Shown here piece by piece: positions 38,520-47,328 of a stretch of DNA of 64,000 nt; within the stretch, counting starts at the first letter, position 1; each line of letters starts with the position of its first letter. This DNA is from Zelopaecilomyces penicillatus. Lineage: Eukaryota; Ascomycota; Sordariomycetes; Hypocreales; Pseudodiploosporaceae. The stretch covers positions 1,302,001 to 1,366,000 of the forward strand of contig VCCP01000008.1 in the NCBI GenBank assembly GCA_005765155.1, given 5' to 3'. The position numbers and the translations under genes were made by a program. The notes under the pieces are model-generated. The model worked only from the letters and a program-made list of their open reading frames with translations. It was not told where the DNA came from and made no database searches.

Positions 38520-39695
38520 TCAGCTCGCCGCGGGCTTGACAGCATACACCTGGAAGGAGCCTGGGAACGGTTAGTTGGCTATCTTTAGGAGGCTAAGCGT
38601 TCAGTGTCCTTACCTGCCCATTCGTTCAAGTTTGTCATCTCCAATTGAGTAGCACGTGTCTTTGCTTCACTGGCCATTGAACTCGTCTGGTTCTGGCAAG
38701 TACACGCCGACGAGTTGGTTCTGCAGCATGACTGCTTTTCCTCCGGCTTGCAGCAACTCTCTCTCGCATCTACACTGTAACAAGGCGATGCCTCCTTTTT
38801 TTCTTTAACGGCGCCTGATCCACAACACGATGGCTTGGTCTCGGTGGCGGTAAAGTACACATTCAAGTCATTCTTGTTGTCCACGATGAGAACATCTGGC
38901 AAAAACCAATCAGTCTCCGTCATACCTCAGTGGGACAACTTCGGTTTACCGTTGAAGCCTGCATTGTTGAGAAACGCATCATACTCGCTGACCTGGCTAG
39001 CTCCCGCAATGCACCCAACATATAGAGCAATGTTCTTCTTAATATCGTCGGTAAACTCCTTGCGCGCGAGTATGTCACTGATGGCAACTCGTCCGCCGGG
39101 CTTGAGTAGTCGGAACATCTCATTAAATGCAAGCTGTTTGTCCTCTGCGGGGATAAGGTTGATGACGCAATTGCTAATGATGCAGTCAGCAGTGTTGTCG
39201 GGTTGCGCGATGGACGTGATGACGCTCTCGATAAACTGGACGTTTAGGGCGTTGCTGTGAGCTTTGTTGGCATTCGCCTTGTCGATCATGTTCTATTACG
39301 CTGTATTAGACAGATGTTAGACTCTACCCGGAAGACAAGAGCTTGCGCACCTTGTTCATGTCAACTCCGATGGCCTTGCCTTTAGGGCCTACTCTCTTTG
39401 CAGCCGTAAACACATCGAAGCCAGCGCCAGACCCAAGATCAATGACGGTTTCGGCCTTTTGACTGTCAGCGAAACGACACGGCGCAGAAATGGGCATACA
39501 CACCTCTCTCAGCCTTGCAAGTGCAATTGGGTTGCCGCAACTCAATCCTAGATTCGCACCCTCAGGAATGCCAGCGAGCTCTTCTTCTGTGTATCCAAAG
39601 GCTTTCGCAACTGTCTGCTCATACTGGCCGGTGCTGCTCTTGGCGATTGAGCCGTACCGCTTATTAACTTGGTCATAGATCTCCTTAGGCTCCAT
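38520..39695 (-). CDS. arsM: Arsenite S-adenosylmethionine methyltransferase
   Basis: Five exons (39695-39504, 39455-39351, 39292-38950, 38895-38614, 38560-38520) give 320 residues. All four introns (48-58 bp) have GT-AG ends and consistent phases. It transfers methyl groups from SAM to As(III). SAM motif I is VIDLGSGAGFD at about 68-78. The three family cysteines that bind arsenite are present as C53 (LSCGNP), C141 (SNCVINLIP) and C193 (YVGCIAGA). The C-terminal extension after DVLIVDNKNDLNVYF is rich in Cys pairs (SCC three times, then CTC), and the protein ends on the usual WAGSFQVYAVKP, which requires the last small intron. It is transcribed divergently from a bZIP gene across 522 bp that contain repeated GATATGTCAY sites. 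Cytosolic action is expected. Confidence 0.93.
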
Positions 39696-39829
39696 TGAGA
39701 GTATCAAATGTGAGTTTATGATAAAAAAAAAAAGACCAGGGTTGACTGGTAAATAAATGCGTCGTGGTGAGGTGATAGACCTGCCCCGTTCGCGAATGTA
39801 CACGTACATATATAGTTCTTGCGAGCGCG

Positions 39830-39851
39830 TCGATATGTCATCGTTTAAAAC
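39830..39851 (+). promoter_or_regulatory. GATATGTCAY repeat, copy 1
   Basis: 22-bp unit beginning TCGATATGTCAT and ending TTTAAAAC, close to the arsM start codon. It agrees with copy 2 at all but three positions. Confidence 0.55.
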
Positions 39852-40128
39852 ATTCAAGTGGTATCCTGAACAATCAAAATAGAATCGGCATAATCATCTG
39901 ATCGGAGAGACTGACAGGAGGCTCGCCCTTGGAGGGGAGGTTTCGACTTGCGCTTCCATCCAGCCTCGTGTATTGGAGATATCTTCATCCACCTTTTCGG
40001 CATTGGCAACAACACTTGCCACACACAATGGTCTGATGCAATACGTATTAAGAAGTGGCGTCCAATTATAGGTCGTTTGTAGCCATTAGCCGAGAAGGAC
40101 GAGGGTAAATGCTGACTAAAACGCGATG

Positions 40129-40150
40129 TCGATATGTCACCATTTAAGAC
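40129..40150 (+). promoter_or_regulatory. GATATGTCAY repeat, copy 2
   Basis: Second 22-bp unit, TCGATATGTCACC followed by the TTTAAGAC half, near the bZIP-1 side of the spacer. Confidence 0.55.
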
Positions 40151-40189
40151 CGGAGATAAATGGAACAGGGCTGAAGCTTGGATCCCATC

Positions 40190-40202
40190 GGTGACATATC
40201 GA
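40190..40202 (-). promoter_or_regulatory. GATATGTCAY repeat, inverted copy 3
   Basis: 13-bp core TCGATATGTCACC read on the minus strand, 15 bp upstream of the bZIP-1 start. With copy 2 it forms an inverted pair about 40 bp apart. Confidence 0.5.
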
Positions 40203-40217
40203 TGATGTCGACTCACC

Positions 40218-41216
40218 ATGGCTCCAGGATCACCTTCGACGCCACGACGCAGGACCAAACGGGTTTCAGCCCAGCACACGCTGGAGCGGGTTCGCAATAA
40301 TCAGCGTCGGCATCGTGCTCGTCGGAAAGACCATATCGCAACGCTGGACCAAAAGCTCAGCGAAGCAGAACAGACTATTTCGATCCTCAGAGATCAGGTG
40401 GAAATTCTTCAAGAGTCATTGGCACGATGCCGCCGCCAGCCGCATGACCAAAATGGGACGGATTATCGTACGCTGCAGCCGCAACAACCTCAAAGTCAGC
40501 ATGGCACACAGCCGCTACCTCTCACCACCAACACCCATGGCGAAGCGGTTCAAGCATACGGTTCGCTCTCTGACAAAGAAGATCTCGGGGCTTGGGAACT
40601 GTCCGTCCCGGCTTCCACCGAGCCCCTGGTTTCCGGTGACCAACCTGGATCGGAGGTCAACGCCCTCATCTCTCCACCGACTGAAAGCCCTCAGGCGCCC
40701 ATCCCCATAGCTCAGTTATCTGAATTCAGTCCTGAGCCTCTACTGGTTATTGAATCTGCCTCAAATCAGGCAGTTGCAGAGGCTACAAGTTTGCTACCCG
40801 CAACAGTCATACAGGACTATATATTCACTCCAATGACGCCTTGCTGCTCCAATGATCCCTCATCGGTTTCACACCCGACCGTCAACACAGCACATGGAAT
40901 GGCCCTCATTCCGAGCCAGAAGACCCCTCTCCTAATGCCTGGATACGTATTCCAGCCAGCGATCGAAGCCTATCATCAAGGAAACCCTTACGGCGAGCTC
41001 ACAATGCTTTGCTCCGAGGCATATATTCTCATCGCACAGCAGAACTTCAGAGGTATGAGCCAGGGAGATGTGACTGCCTGGCTATGGAACGGCTTTCGCA
41101 GGTCATTTCAACCGGGTGAGGGATGCCGCGTTAATACGGATATGCTATTCAGTCTTCTGGTATTTATAAGCGACACCCGATCCGAAGTTCTGACAAGCGT
41201 AATGCCTCAACAATGA
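40218..41216 (+). CDS. bZIP transcription factor (bZIP-1) beside arsM
   Basis: Single exon of 332 residues; the start is in a CACCATGG context. The basic region is at about 22-40 (ERVRNNQRRHRARRKDH; the NxxxxRxRR pattern is that of fungal bZIPs), followed by a leucine-zipper coiled coil to about 70 (LDQKLSEAEQTISILRDQVEILQESL). A Gln/Pro/Ser-rich middle is followed by a C-terminal segment typical of fungal bZIPs with a DUF3425-like end: AYILIAQQNFRGMSQ, then a GCRV and LLVFISD block. Its divergent arrangement with arsM and its place at one edge of the cluster make it a candidate regulator of arsenic response, by analogy to yeast Yap8/Acr1. That role is inference. The extreme C-terminus abuts transposon-related sequence and could have been altered. 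Confidence 0.85.
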   Translation: MAPGSPSTPRRRTKRVSAQHTLERVRNNQRRHRARRKDHIATLDQKLSEAEQTISILRDQVEILQESLARCRRQPHDQNGTDYRTLQPQQPQSQHGTQPLPLTTNTHGEAVQAYGSLSDKEDLGAWELSVPASTEPLVSGDQPGSEVNALISPPTESPQAPIPIAQLSEFSPEPLLVIESASNQAVAEATSLLPATVIQDYIFTPMTPCCSNDPSSVSHPTVNTAHGMALIPSQKTPLLMPGYVFQPAIEAYHQGNPYGELTMLCSEAYILIAQQNFRGMSQGDVTAWLWNGFRRSFQPGEGCRVNTDMLFSLLVFISDTRSEVLTSVMPQQ

Positions 41217-41469
41217 CGTGTTGGGGAGATACCATAATGCACCATTTTTTTGCGGGCACCGCAGACTTGCCCAACAAGACATAACTTGTGTACAATTTGG
41301 TAGCTGAGATCTTGTAGATAACCATCTTAACCTCATCGGCCTTATCGGCCTGGCTAGCAGCCTTGCTTTTTCCCTTGCTTTTCTTCCTTTGTGATGCCGG
41401 CTTTTTCTTCTTCACTCTAAAAGGACCGTATTTTGTGCCGGGCTGGTGTCATAACTATCTTATGAAGAG
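41217..41469. other. Possible further transposon-derived sequence
   Basis: A minus-strand frame (41164-41415) encodes a Lys-rich stretch (KKKKPASQRKKSKGKSK) followed by a short conserved-looking strand pattern. It overlaps the antisense of the bZIP-1 C-terminus. It may belong to the transposon relic or be spurious. Confidence 0.3.
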
Positions 41470-42210
41470 GTCTAGCTGGGCAGATATCTACACATTATGA
41501 AGCCTTTTTCAATATGCTTATTGGGGACGTACGTAACTTGCTTATTTACTTCCCGTATATCGGATCATAGCTTCGCCGATGGCAAGATGCGAGCCCGACT
41601 TACAGAGCTCTGTTGTTGCAAGTTAAAGGTGCCGAGACCATGAACCAACGCATTGAAGGCGATGGGGAAGTCGTCGTAGCTATCGGTGAATTTAGTGTGG
41701 TCAAAAAGGCAGATATGACGATAAAAAAGCGGTAATCCATTGTAAGATATGAACTCGATTATCGAGTGCTTAGGCCGCTGATCCTCTAGCTGAGAGGTCT
41801 TCCAATGGTCCTCAACCGTTGTTTCGCTGTGGATTCCCATATAAATAAGGATTCCATGCCAGATATATACCTCTGCAGCCGTGGTTGGTTTCCAGGCGTA
41901 GAGGCGTGACTGTTCCGTTATTTTGTGTTCTTGGCTGTTTTTAACACCACTGTGAATGAGGCTGCTGACACCGTTATTAGTGTACTGAAGCCAGTCGTTA
42001 ACGAGGAAAATAGATATAAAGTGTTGGAAAGGTAATAGCGGGTTCTGGGGGCAGCTTGTTGACAAGAAGCTCTCGTCGCGGCACCTCGAGAGGTTAAAAA
42101 ATTGAAGCCTCGGTCGTCAGTAGCCGGAAAAGTCGGTCTCCGGGTGCCATCACCCTCATACTCTTGATAGCAGTTATCTTCATCAATTAAAGCTATTATC
42201 ATTGGGAAGT
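41470..42210 (-). mobile_element. PiggyBac-like DNA transposon relic
   Basis: The minus strand encodes pieces of a piggyBac-type (DDE_Tnp_1_7) transposase. The best block is 41565-42065, with EVYIWHGILIYMGIH, TVEDHWKTS and PKHSIIEFIS, typical of fungal members. A frame change then leads into an LAIGEAMIRYTGSK motif, where the family has LAxDEAMI: the first catalytic Asp is Gly here. It is followed by VPNKHIEKGF and stops. Frameshifts, the lost catalytic residue and the missing C-terminal half show it is dead. Flanking TTAA target duplications and terminal repeats were not identified. It sits between bZIP-1 and arsH, inside the arsenic cluster. Confidence 0.75.
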
Positions 42211-42804
42211 CATCATGTCACTGAGAATGATTCGTATGAGAATTTAGGTGGTGTTGCGTAATGACGCATTCGTGTGGTTCCCCTCATGTACCTCTCGATG
42301 ACAGGGGTGATGTGGAGGGGAATAGCCTGAACTCCTCGACAAGTGAAGGGATAGTGGAAGGCAATGTAAAGGATTTGGAGGAGCTCGACATGTTCTATTT
42401 CATCTGAACACATTCTATCAAGGCTAGACGTAAAGCTGCGTGCTCCATCGCCTGTCTTTTGAGAGGGGATAAGGTCTCCAGGCCCAGCAAGATGCCGACG
42501 CGCAGAAAAGGAGAGAACGCGGCAAGGCGGTGGCTTAGGGAAGAAGACTGAGCGTACATAACGTCAATGCGGAAAGTGCGGTATAGCAGGATATAACACA
42601 TACACACACACACACATGTTAGGCAGACAAGGAAAGCCATTCTGATTGCGATTTAATGGCTTTTACTAATGTGATGGCTCTATAATCATGATTATCCGTC
42701 TGGGTGCAATTCGGTGATCTATTCGCTTGTTAAAGTCTCTCTTTTGTCGTGCCTATTCGCGCCTTTACATCATGATATATCTTGTGTTGAGAGCTCGTCA
42801 CTAT
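42211..42804. other. Spacer downstream of arsH, no gene recognised
   Basis: Contains a short CA repeat at about 42598-42615 and the 3' flank of arsH. Only shadow frames are visible. Confidence 0.5.
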
Positions 42805-44001
42805 TCAGTTCGTCTTCTCAGGGTCCCGCTTAGCCTCTAGCTTGGCTCTCCGTTCCTCACGTTCACTAAAGCGATCACCGAATAGGTCGAAATGCGGCCG
42901 CATGATGATAGTGTACTTGACAAGCTCCTCCATGCAGTCCACAACGCGGTCACGATTGGAGCTGGGCAGCATGCGACTGCCTTCATCTTCTGCGGTGAAT
43001 TGTGTAAAGGCCTTCGGAACGGAGCTTTGGTTGGCAATGGTAAACATTCGCATCCATCGGCCCAAGATCCGCAGAGAGTTGACAGCATTGAAGGATTGCG
43101 ATCCGCCGCTTACCTGGGCAACTGCTAGGGTTCGTCCTTGTGTTGGGCGAACAGCGCCTTCTGATAGCGGTATCCAGTCAATTTGCTGCTTGAAGATGCC
43201 CGTCTTGGAGCCCATGTTAGTACTGTGGTATTTGCGTCGTTGGGAAACAGCCATGTTTACCAAATTTCCATGCTGCTCTGGGCTGACCCAGACATGGCCG
43301 TCACTCCATCTGCTAAGCGCCCTCAGTTCCTGTACCTTGTCGTGTGTATGCTGTAGGTCATCTTTCTGCGGAAGGCCAGTAGGATCATAGACGCGAACAT
43401 CGCAGCCGAGACGGAAGAGGATCCTAGAGCACTCATAGGCAAGTAGGCGGGAATAGGATCTGTTGAGGCACGTTTAGTGCAGGGTTCAAACGTCGGCTTT
43501 CAAGTCACAGCTGCAAAAGGAAATACAAGAGAAAAGAGGAAAAGGATTCCAAGGGAAAAAAAAAACATCATTGTGAACTAACCTGCTCCTCATACTGCCA
43601 TATAAAACGAGAATGCGCAATCTATCCTGGCCTAGATTGATGATCTTGGACTCGACCAGTTTTAGTGTTGTACTCAACTCCAACTCCGCGACCCAGTCGA
43701 CAGCTTCGTGTGTCTCGTCCAAAAGAAATGGCCGGTAGCGCTTACGCACGTCTAGATCATCGTTCTCTGCGGAAATAGCGAATGACTGACGAGTATATCC
43801 CGGTTCCGGTGCAAGCTCTACACGTGGTCGTGAGGCAAAAGAATTGTTAAGATCGCCGTGGCCATTCATCGTATTGGAGGCGTGAAAATACCTGGACGGT
43901 GATCGCAGTAGACTCAAAAGAGAATTTTGAAATGCCGAGGCCGAGAAAGAATAGAAGACCTGGGAAGCTGGTTTTGCTAACATGCATGCCTGGCGAGACA
44001 T
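42805..44001 (-). CDS. arsH: ArsH, NADPH-dependent FMN reductase / organoarsenical oxidase
   Basis: Three exons: 44001-43583, 43459-43261 and 43203-42805. The second intron is 57 bp and in frame, so it would read through as 19 extra residues; its TACTAAC branch site and GT-AG ends, plus the family alignment HG-x-x-TGI, argue that it is spliced. Landmarks are the flavin-phosphate loop LYGSMRSRSYSRLLAYE, SPEQHGNL leading to TGIFKQQIDWIPLS, and VRPTQGRTLAVAQVSGGSQSFNAVN. ArsH oxidises trivalent methylarsenicals and is a classic member of ars operons and clusters. The N-terminus from the first ATG (44001) has about 44 residues rich in Ser, Arg, Phe and Leu with no acidic residue and reads like a mitochondrial presequence. 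A second ATG at 43869 (MNGHGDL) would give the usual cytosolic form. Confidence 0.93.
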
Positions 44002-44184
44002 TGGCTCCGGTTAGAAAGAGACGTGGTGTCTACCCCTTCTTATGGTAAACCTTTGAACCAGAAGCCCCGACACCTTTGCTCCCGCTCGGTGCAGTTAGTG
44101 GCTACAAGGCTTATTTTAGTTGCTATCGGCTACCTACACATAGCGGACCCCAATGCGACATTGCGTCTTTGCCCACTTTGCTGC

Positions 44185-44213
44185 TACACACACACACACA
44201 CACACACACACAC
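44185..44213. repeat. AC dinucleotide microsatellite
   Basis: About 14 AC units in the 275-bp gap between the acr2 stop and the arsH start, so in the arsH promoter region. Confidence 0.9.
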
Positions 44214-44276
44214 GAATCCGAGGTAACTAGCAGAATAACAGATAGATACATTGACAATATGGCATTTCGTACTAGT

Positions 44277-44886
44277 TCACTCAACAGACCAGACGGCGGG
44301 TTCATATTCGTCCACCCACTCTACAAATTCGCCGCCCGCCGTTGCCCAGCCCTTGATTCCTTGCAGCAAAACCAAGCTTTTCATCTCGCTGTCGCCGCGA
44401 TTGGCGATGAAGTCAGCGAACCAACCAGCAGCTCGTGTACCGCGCCCACGTGACGAAGCTGTGAAACACAATCAGAACCCTCTCTTTACAAACTTGAAGT
44501 GAAGGCAGCCAAAGCCAAGTCGGCCTTCCAAGATGATCAAGAGGCAGCCCTTACTTACAGCAATACCAAATTATTCTGCGCAAACCCGCGGCCTTGAACA
44601 CACCGTAAAGCTTGGGGATTGTGGGATATAAGCTTTGGGCAGGCAGGTTGATGGAGCCACGAATAGTCCCCCCCTGGGAATTTGTGCAAGTCAGCGGCAT
44701 TGTGAAGATAGCGAAGGGTAGCAAGGCCAGACTCACCTCATGGTCATTGCGTCGCAAATCAATGAGAACAAAGTCCTGTTTGGCAACGCTGCTAACTTCC
44801 TTCATCAACTTGAGGACTTCTTCACGCGTCAGGCTTTCCGGTTGATGTTCCGGAGCCGGATATGCCGCGTGCCATGGTGCAGCCAT
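44277..44886 (-). CDS. acr2: Rhodanese-type arsenate reductase (Acr2/Cdc25-like)
   Basis: Exons 44886-44737, 44673-44559 and 44458-44277 give 148 residues; introns of 63 and 100 bp have GT-AG ends. An in-frame ATG 12 codons upstream (44922) is an alternative start. The fold is a single rhodanese domain: DFVLIDLRRNDHE, then GGTIRGSINLPAQSL, then the catalytic loop IIWYCSSSRGRGTRAAGWF. The cysteine (about C88) is followed by five residues and Arg94, the CX5R signature shared by Cdc25 and Acr2 arsenate reductases. The enzyme would reduce As(V) to As(III) with glutathione/glutaredoxin so that ACR3 can export it. The placement between arsH and acr3 supports this strongly. It is transcribed divergently from acr3 across a promoter with three copies of the 23-bp composite element. 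Confidence 0.9.
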
Positions 44887-45131
44887 TGTTATGGTAGTAG
44901 AAGGTGCCGAGTAACCCTTCAAGTATAACGAACAGGTTTTGGAGCCTTGGCAGGTATGGCAAATTTTCCATGGCTCGCACTTTTGTTTGTGGGAAAACTG
45001 TCAGCTTTTCAATGGCTGGCCAGCGTCGCCCAGACCATGGCGGGATTGCCTTGCTACCGCTCACCTTCTCGTCCTGACGGAGATCTGGTCATGGAATGGG
45101 GTTCAGGTGGCATTGGCTTACCTGGAGAGCC

Positions 45132-45154
45132 TGTCATGCCCCGCCTATGATTGG
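45132..45154 (+). promoter_or_regulatory. Composite element copy 1 (TGTCATGCCC-N6-TGATTGG)
   Basis: Left half TGTCATGCCC (contains TGACA on the other strand, a bZIP-like half-site) and right half TGATTGG (an inverted CCAAT box), start-to-start distance 16 bp. Located 246 bp upstream of acr2. Confidence 0.65.
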
Positions 45155-45259
45155 ATACCACATCCTAGCTCCTTCGTGCTGTTGGAATACCTTCGTCGAT
45201 GATACGGGGGGATGCTGTCCCGATGTGGATGCATTGACTTGATTTGCGTCGGCAGTGCC

Positions 45260-45282
45260 TGTCATGTCCCGGACTTGATTGG
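45260..45282 (+). promoter_or_regulatory. Composite element copy 2 (TGTCATGTCC-N6-TGATTGG)
   Basis: Same halves and same 16-bp spacing as copy 1, near the middle of the acr2/acr3 spacer. Confidence 0.65.
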
Positions 45283-45388
45283 GTGGGTAAAGCTCACAGT
45301 AGTGGAGAAACAGGATCCTTGCCCATCTGGGATTTACCACCTCATAGTCATTTCAATGCGACGAGAGGCCAAGACACCAAGGGGAGTG

Positions 45389-45411
45389 TGTCATGTCCTA
45401 CTTGTGATTGG
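45389..45411 (+). promoter_or_regulatory. Composite element copy 3 (TGTCATGTCC-N6-TGATTGG)
   Basis: Same halves and same 16-bp spacing. This copy lies about 200 bp upstream of the acr3 start. Confidence 0.65.
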
Positions 45412-45608
45412 CAGACTCTGACGTGGCGACCGAATCCCACATTCTCGGGTTTGGTGGAGGCCGCAAGACAGGGGGACTAACATGTGGCTCTTAAATCACT
45501 AGCCCTCCTTTCATTGAGAGCGAAACAAGGCAGAGCACATTCTACCTACAACCATTGGTCCAGCAACAGATACCCAACAACCTAATAACATCGAATCGAG
45601 TCGAGATC

Positions 45609-46953
45609 ATGTCAGCAGAACCAAAAAACGAGCATGCCCTGTCCCCTACGGAGGAGCCCATTGTCGGGAGGCCCAACCCCGACTTGGAGAGCCAGACCAA
45701 GGATGAAGCAGAGTCAGTATCCGCATTCAAGGCCCTTGGATGGCTTGATCGATTTCTCGCTCTATGGATCCTCCTTGCCATGGCAGTTGGCATTATCCTG
45801 GGCAATTTCGTGCCCTCAACAGGACCGGCGTTACAGAAAGGCAAACTTGTTGGTGTGTCAGTGCCAATTGGTGAGTAAGCGCGTGCATTTTCCGTGCTTG
45901 GTGGTTCGAACGCCAACAACATTCACCTGTAGCCATTGGCCTCCTCGTTATGATGTACCCAATTCTATGCAAAGTCCGATATGAGTCACTGCACAAGCTT
46001 CTAGCGCACCACGAGATGTGGAAGCAGATCGTGTTCAGCATCGTCATCAACTGGGTGGTAGCACCTTTCCTCATGGTAGGTCCGCCTTTTAACCCCTTTT
46101 GATGTCCATCCTGGGCTCATTCTAACCAACACTTCACCAGCTCGGTCTCGCTTGGGCCTTTCTCCCTGACAAGAGCGAATTGCGTATCGGTCTGATTCTG
46201 GTTGGTCTTGGGAGATGTATTGCCATGGTATGTTAGTAACGGGCTGTGCACTCTTTGAAAAATATAAGAACGTAGAAACTGATATTCAGTCTTCAGGTTC
46301 TTATTTGGAATGGCCTGGCCGGCGGCGATAACGAATACTGCGCCATACTTGTTGCGATTAACTCGATTCTCCAGATGATCATCACCGCACCTCTCGCCGT
46401 CTTCTTCATTCGAGTCATCAGTCATGAGACTGGCATCAACGATGTTTCGTACGAGGTGGTTGCTACGAGCGTCGCGGTTTTTCTTGGAATTCCACTTGCT
46501 GTCGCTATCGTCACCCGCTTTACACTGCGCATGGCGGCTGGGCCTGAGTGGTATGAACGCGTTTTCCTCCGGTTCGCTGCACCTTGGTCTCTAATAGGTC
46601 TACTGTACACAATTCTTGTCCTTTTTGCATCACAAGGACGTCAGGTGGTACACCAAATCGTCTCGGTCGTCCGCGTCGCTGCCCCGCTCGTGGTTTACTT
46701 TATTTCCATCTTTTTCGTTACGCTTCTTATCGCTCATCGGATGGGCTTCAGTTATTCCCACACTGTAACGCAAAGCTTTACCGCTTCAAGTAATAACTTC
46801 GAATTGGCTATTGCCATTGCAGTTGCTACCTTTGGACCCGATAGCGATCAAGCTCTCGCAGCAACTGTTGGACCACTTATTGAAGTGCCCGTTCTACTCG
46901 GTTTGGTATATCTCATGCGATGGGCACGGAAAAGATGGGCGTGGAAGGTATGA
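45609..46953 (+). CDS. acr3: ACR3-type arsenite efflux permease
   Basis: Four exons (45609-45870, 45933-46075, 46141-46227, 46297-46953) give 382 residues, matching the usual size. Three short introns of 62-69 bp are in consistent phases. An in-frame ATG 18 codons upstream is a weaker alternative. After a hydrophilic N-terminus come about ten membrane helices with ACR3 landmarks: LDRFLALWILLAMAVGIILG, AIGLLVMMYPILCKVRYE (the Cys is the family's conserved arsenite-binding one), VGLGRCIAMVLIWNGLAGGDNEYCAILVAINSILQM and the SFTASSNNFELAIAIAVATFG segment. It exports As(III) from the cytosol across the plasma membrane, driven by the proton gradient. The position next to acr2 and arsH makes the assignment secure. 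Induction by arsenic through the upstream composite elements is inferred. Confidence 0.96.
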
Positions 46954-47328
46954 TCATCATTCATACCTGGGAACTTGAATCAGGGCTTATGCAGGACTGT
47001 TTGCACCAGATAAACTTGTAGGGTGGGTTACACAGTGGATTGGTATCCAATAGATTGGATTGTACAAAAAAAAATGAACCGGGCTTGTTGTGTTTAAACT
47101 TGGGGATAAACAAAATAGACGTATTTGATTATTACTTGTTACTCCGGACCCATGAACACAACTGGGATGTCATGTGTAGCTTTATGAAGCTATAGTATAA
47201 CGATATTAGGGCTATGCTTGCTGATAGATGACAAGGAATCACCCTCTCTCTGCATCGCTTCGAATCTAAATACAGGGTCTTTCAAACTTCAGTTTCGACC
47301 TGCTTCTGACAGAGGCACAACGATTTAG
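46954..47328. other. Convergent 3' spacer between acr3 and bZIP-2
   Basis: 375 bp holding the two facing 3' ends. Poly-A signals cannot be assigned with certainty. Confidence 0.5.

Larger units (their letters stand above)
39696..40217. promoter_or_regulatory. Divergent promoter of arsM and bZIP-1 with three repeated sites
   Basis: The 522-bp spacer separates the two start codons. It contains three copies of GATATGTCAY: two in direct orientation with extended similarity (TCGATATGTCAYC followed by a TTTAARAC half) at 39830-39851 and 40129-40150, and an inverted core at 40190-40202. The repetition within one divergent promoter suggests a transcription-factor site, possibly of the adjacent bZIP. 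Confidence 0.6.
44887..45608. promoter_or_regulatory. Divergent acr2/acr3 promoter
   Basis: 722 bp between the two start codons. It contains three copies of TGTCATGYCC-N6-TGATTGG at 45132, 45260 and 45389, all on the plus strand and 128-129 bp apart. Flanking sequence around the copies is not conserved, so they are not simply parts of a tandem duplication. Confidence 0.7.

Noticed and set aside
41164..41415. Minus-strand Lys-rich frame as a separate gene
   Set aside because: Overlaps the antisense of the bZIP-1 end, has no start context, and is more likely transposon debris or spurious.
45132..45411. Near-constant 128-129 bp spacing of the three composite elements as a tandem duplication
   Set aside because: Sequence between and around the copies is not similar, so a tandem repeat of about 128 bp is not supported.
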